Part shown: positions 4,412-5,197 of the stretch, in pieces | Layout of the letters: every line of letters begins with the position of its first letter | Numbering within the stretch: position 1 is the first letter of the stretch | Assembly: GCA_031268525.1 (NCBI GenBank) | Contig: JAIRXA010000148.1 | Location: forward strand, 1 to 5,197 | Reading direction: 5' to 3' | Origin: Coriobacteriales bacterium | GTDB taxonomy: Bacteria > Actinomycetota > Coriobacteriia > Coriobacteriales > UBA8131 | DNA length: 5,197 nt | Made by a program: the position numbers and the translations under genes | Notes under the pieces: model-generated | Told to the model about the DNA's origin: nothing | What the model saw: only the letters and a program-made list of their open reading frames with translations | Databases searched by the model: none

Positions 4412-5197
4412 ACGCGAGCGGATGTCGCCGATCAGAGCGCGGGCGAAGTCGTGGGCCTCAAAGGGGCGCAGATCGTCGATCTGTTCGCCGACGCCGATGC
4501 GCAGGATCGGCAGACCGAGCTCGTGTGAGATGGCCACGGCGATGCCTCCTCTGGCGGTGCCGTCGAGCTTGGTGATGATCACGCCGTCCAGATCCAGAGC
4601 ACGGTGGAACTCGCGTGCCTGCTGCAGGCCATTTTGCCCGGTGGTCGCGTCGAGCACCAACACGGTGCATACCACAAGCGCCGCACCGGCGCGCTTGCGT
4701 GTGACCTTCACAACCTTTTCCAGCTCACGCATCAGATCGTCCGAGGTATGCAGGCGTCCTGCGGTGTCGATCAGCACCAGATCGGCTCCGGCAGCCTCGG
4801 CTCGTTCGATGACCTCGAAGGAGACGCTGGCCGGGTCGGCGCCGCGTTCGCGCTTGACCACCGGTACCCCGGCTCGCTCGGCCCAGATGTCAAGCTGCTC
4901 GATGGCGGCCGCCCGGAAGGTATCGGCGCTGCCGAGCAGAACCCGCCGCCCATTCTCCACACCGTCCTTGGCCAGCTTGCCGACCGTGGTGGTCTTGCCG
5001 GAGCCGTTGATGCCGACAAAGAGTACGCAGACGGGGCTTATGTCAAAGGGGTCGGCCTCGGTCGGGGTAAACATCGCGGCGATGGTATCGGCCATGCGAT
5101 CAAAAACGGCGTAGCCGTCGGGCAGTGCCAGACGTTGGGTGGCCTCCTGTAACTGCTCGATGATCGCCAGAGTGGCAGGCCCGCCAAAGTCGCCGAG
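4409..5197 (-). CDS. ftsY: SRP receptor GTPase FtsY, N-terminus outside window
   Basis: FtsY is the membrane-associated receptor that forms the GTPase heterodimer with Ffh and hands the ribosome to SecYEG. The frame is open to the window edge, giving the last 262 residues; ATG 5095 is internal, because the upstream codons (FGGPATLAIIEQLQEATQR) encode N-domain helices. Seen in order: P-loop GINGSGKTTT (visible residues 62-71), DTFRAAAIEQL, DTAGRLHTSDDLM, the specificity motif TKLDGTARGG, and the closing IGVGEQIDDLRPF. The protein ends shortly after, as usual for the family. TARGG replaces the more common TAKGG, a conservative change. The stop TGA is the first triplet of the 17-base repeat array. 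The ftsY-ffh order on one strand suggests co-transcription. Any acidic A domain would lie beyond the window. Confidence 0.96.
   Translation of the reverse strand, partial: LGDFGGPATLAIIEQLQEATQRLALPDGYAVFDRMADTIAAMFTPTEADPFDISPVCVLFVGINGSGKTTTVGKLAKDGVENGRRVLLGSADTFRAAAIEQLDIWAERAGVPVVKRERGADPASVSFEVIERAEAAGADLVLIDTAGRLHTSDDLMRELEKVVKVTRKRAGAALVVCTVLVLDATTGQNGLQQAREFHRALDLDGVIITKLDGTARGGIAVAISHELGLPILRIGVGEQIDDLRPFEAHDFARALIGDIRSR

Noticed and set aside
4368..5152. Long plus-strand frames opposite ftsY (248 and 182 residues)
   Set aside because: They are shadows of the conserved ftsY gene; the serine- and arginine-rich or low-complexity products have no family likeness.

Overview
The window looks like a bacterial chromosome from a Gram-positive lineage of moderately high GC, most plausibly an actinobacterium such as a member of the Coriobacteriia. 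This is an inference from gene style (single-copy SRP genes with an ftsY-ffh order and no ylxM between them, a short two-helix SecG, GTG starts, clear Shine-Dalgarno sites). No rRNA or other species marker is present. The standard genetic code is used in the core genes: ftsY and the DUF1638 gene both end in TGA.

The right half (2864-5197, minus strand) is the protein-targeting block. It holds the 3' part of ftsY (SRP receptor, running off the window edge) followed by a full ffh (SRP54 GTPase). A 102-base array of six 17-base tandem repeats exactly fills the space between the ftsY stop and the ffh leader. In the middle are a plus-strand DUF1638 gene (2050-2805), convergent with ffh and divergent from secG, then secG (1677-1937, minus) and tRNA-Leu(GAG) (1564-1649, minus). 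SecG, Ffh and FtsY all serve protein export: Ffh and FtsY deliver nascent membrane proteins to the translocon of which SecG is a subunit.

The left part (1-1584) looks like a degraded accessory island downstream of the tRNA-Leu 3' end. A 22-base exact copy of the tRNA 3' end lies 178 bases away (1385-1406), as expected for an attachment-site duplication. Between the two copies is a strongly folded element of about 146 bases with perfect 12-base inverted ends. Further left, all on the minus strand, are a small unknown gene (929-1249), a VapD-like toxin gene with a stop codon at its conserved tryptophan, an orphan coding frame with no start codon, and the 5' part of an AbiEii-like nucleotidyltransferase toxin with a one-base frameshift and a lost 3' end.

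A single minus-strand frame across this island (1342 down to 47, about 432 codons) has no TAA or TAG and is interrupted only by TGA codons. The most likely reading is a decaying toxin-antitoxin or defence operon, but a UGA-recoded element is a testable alternative.
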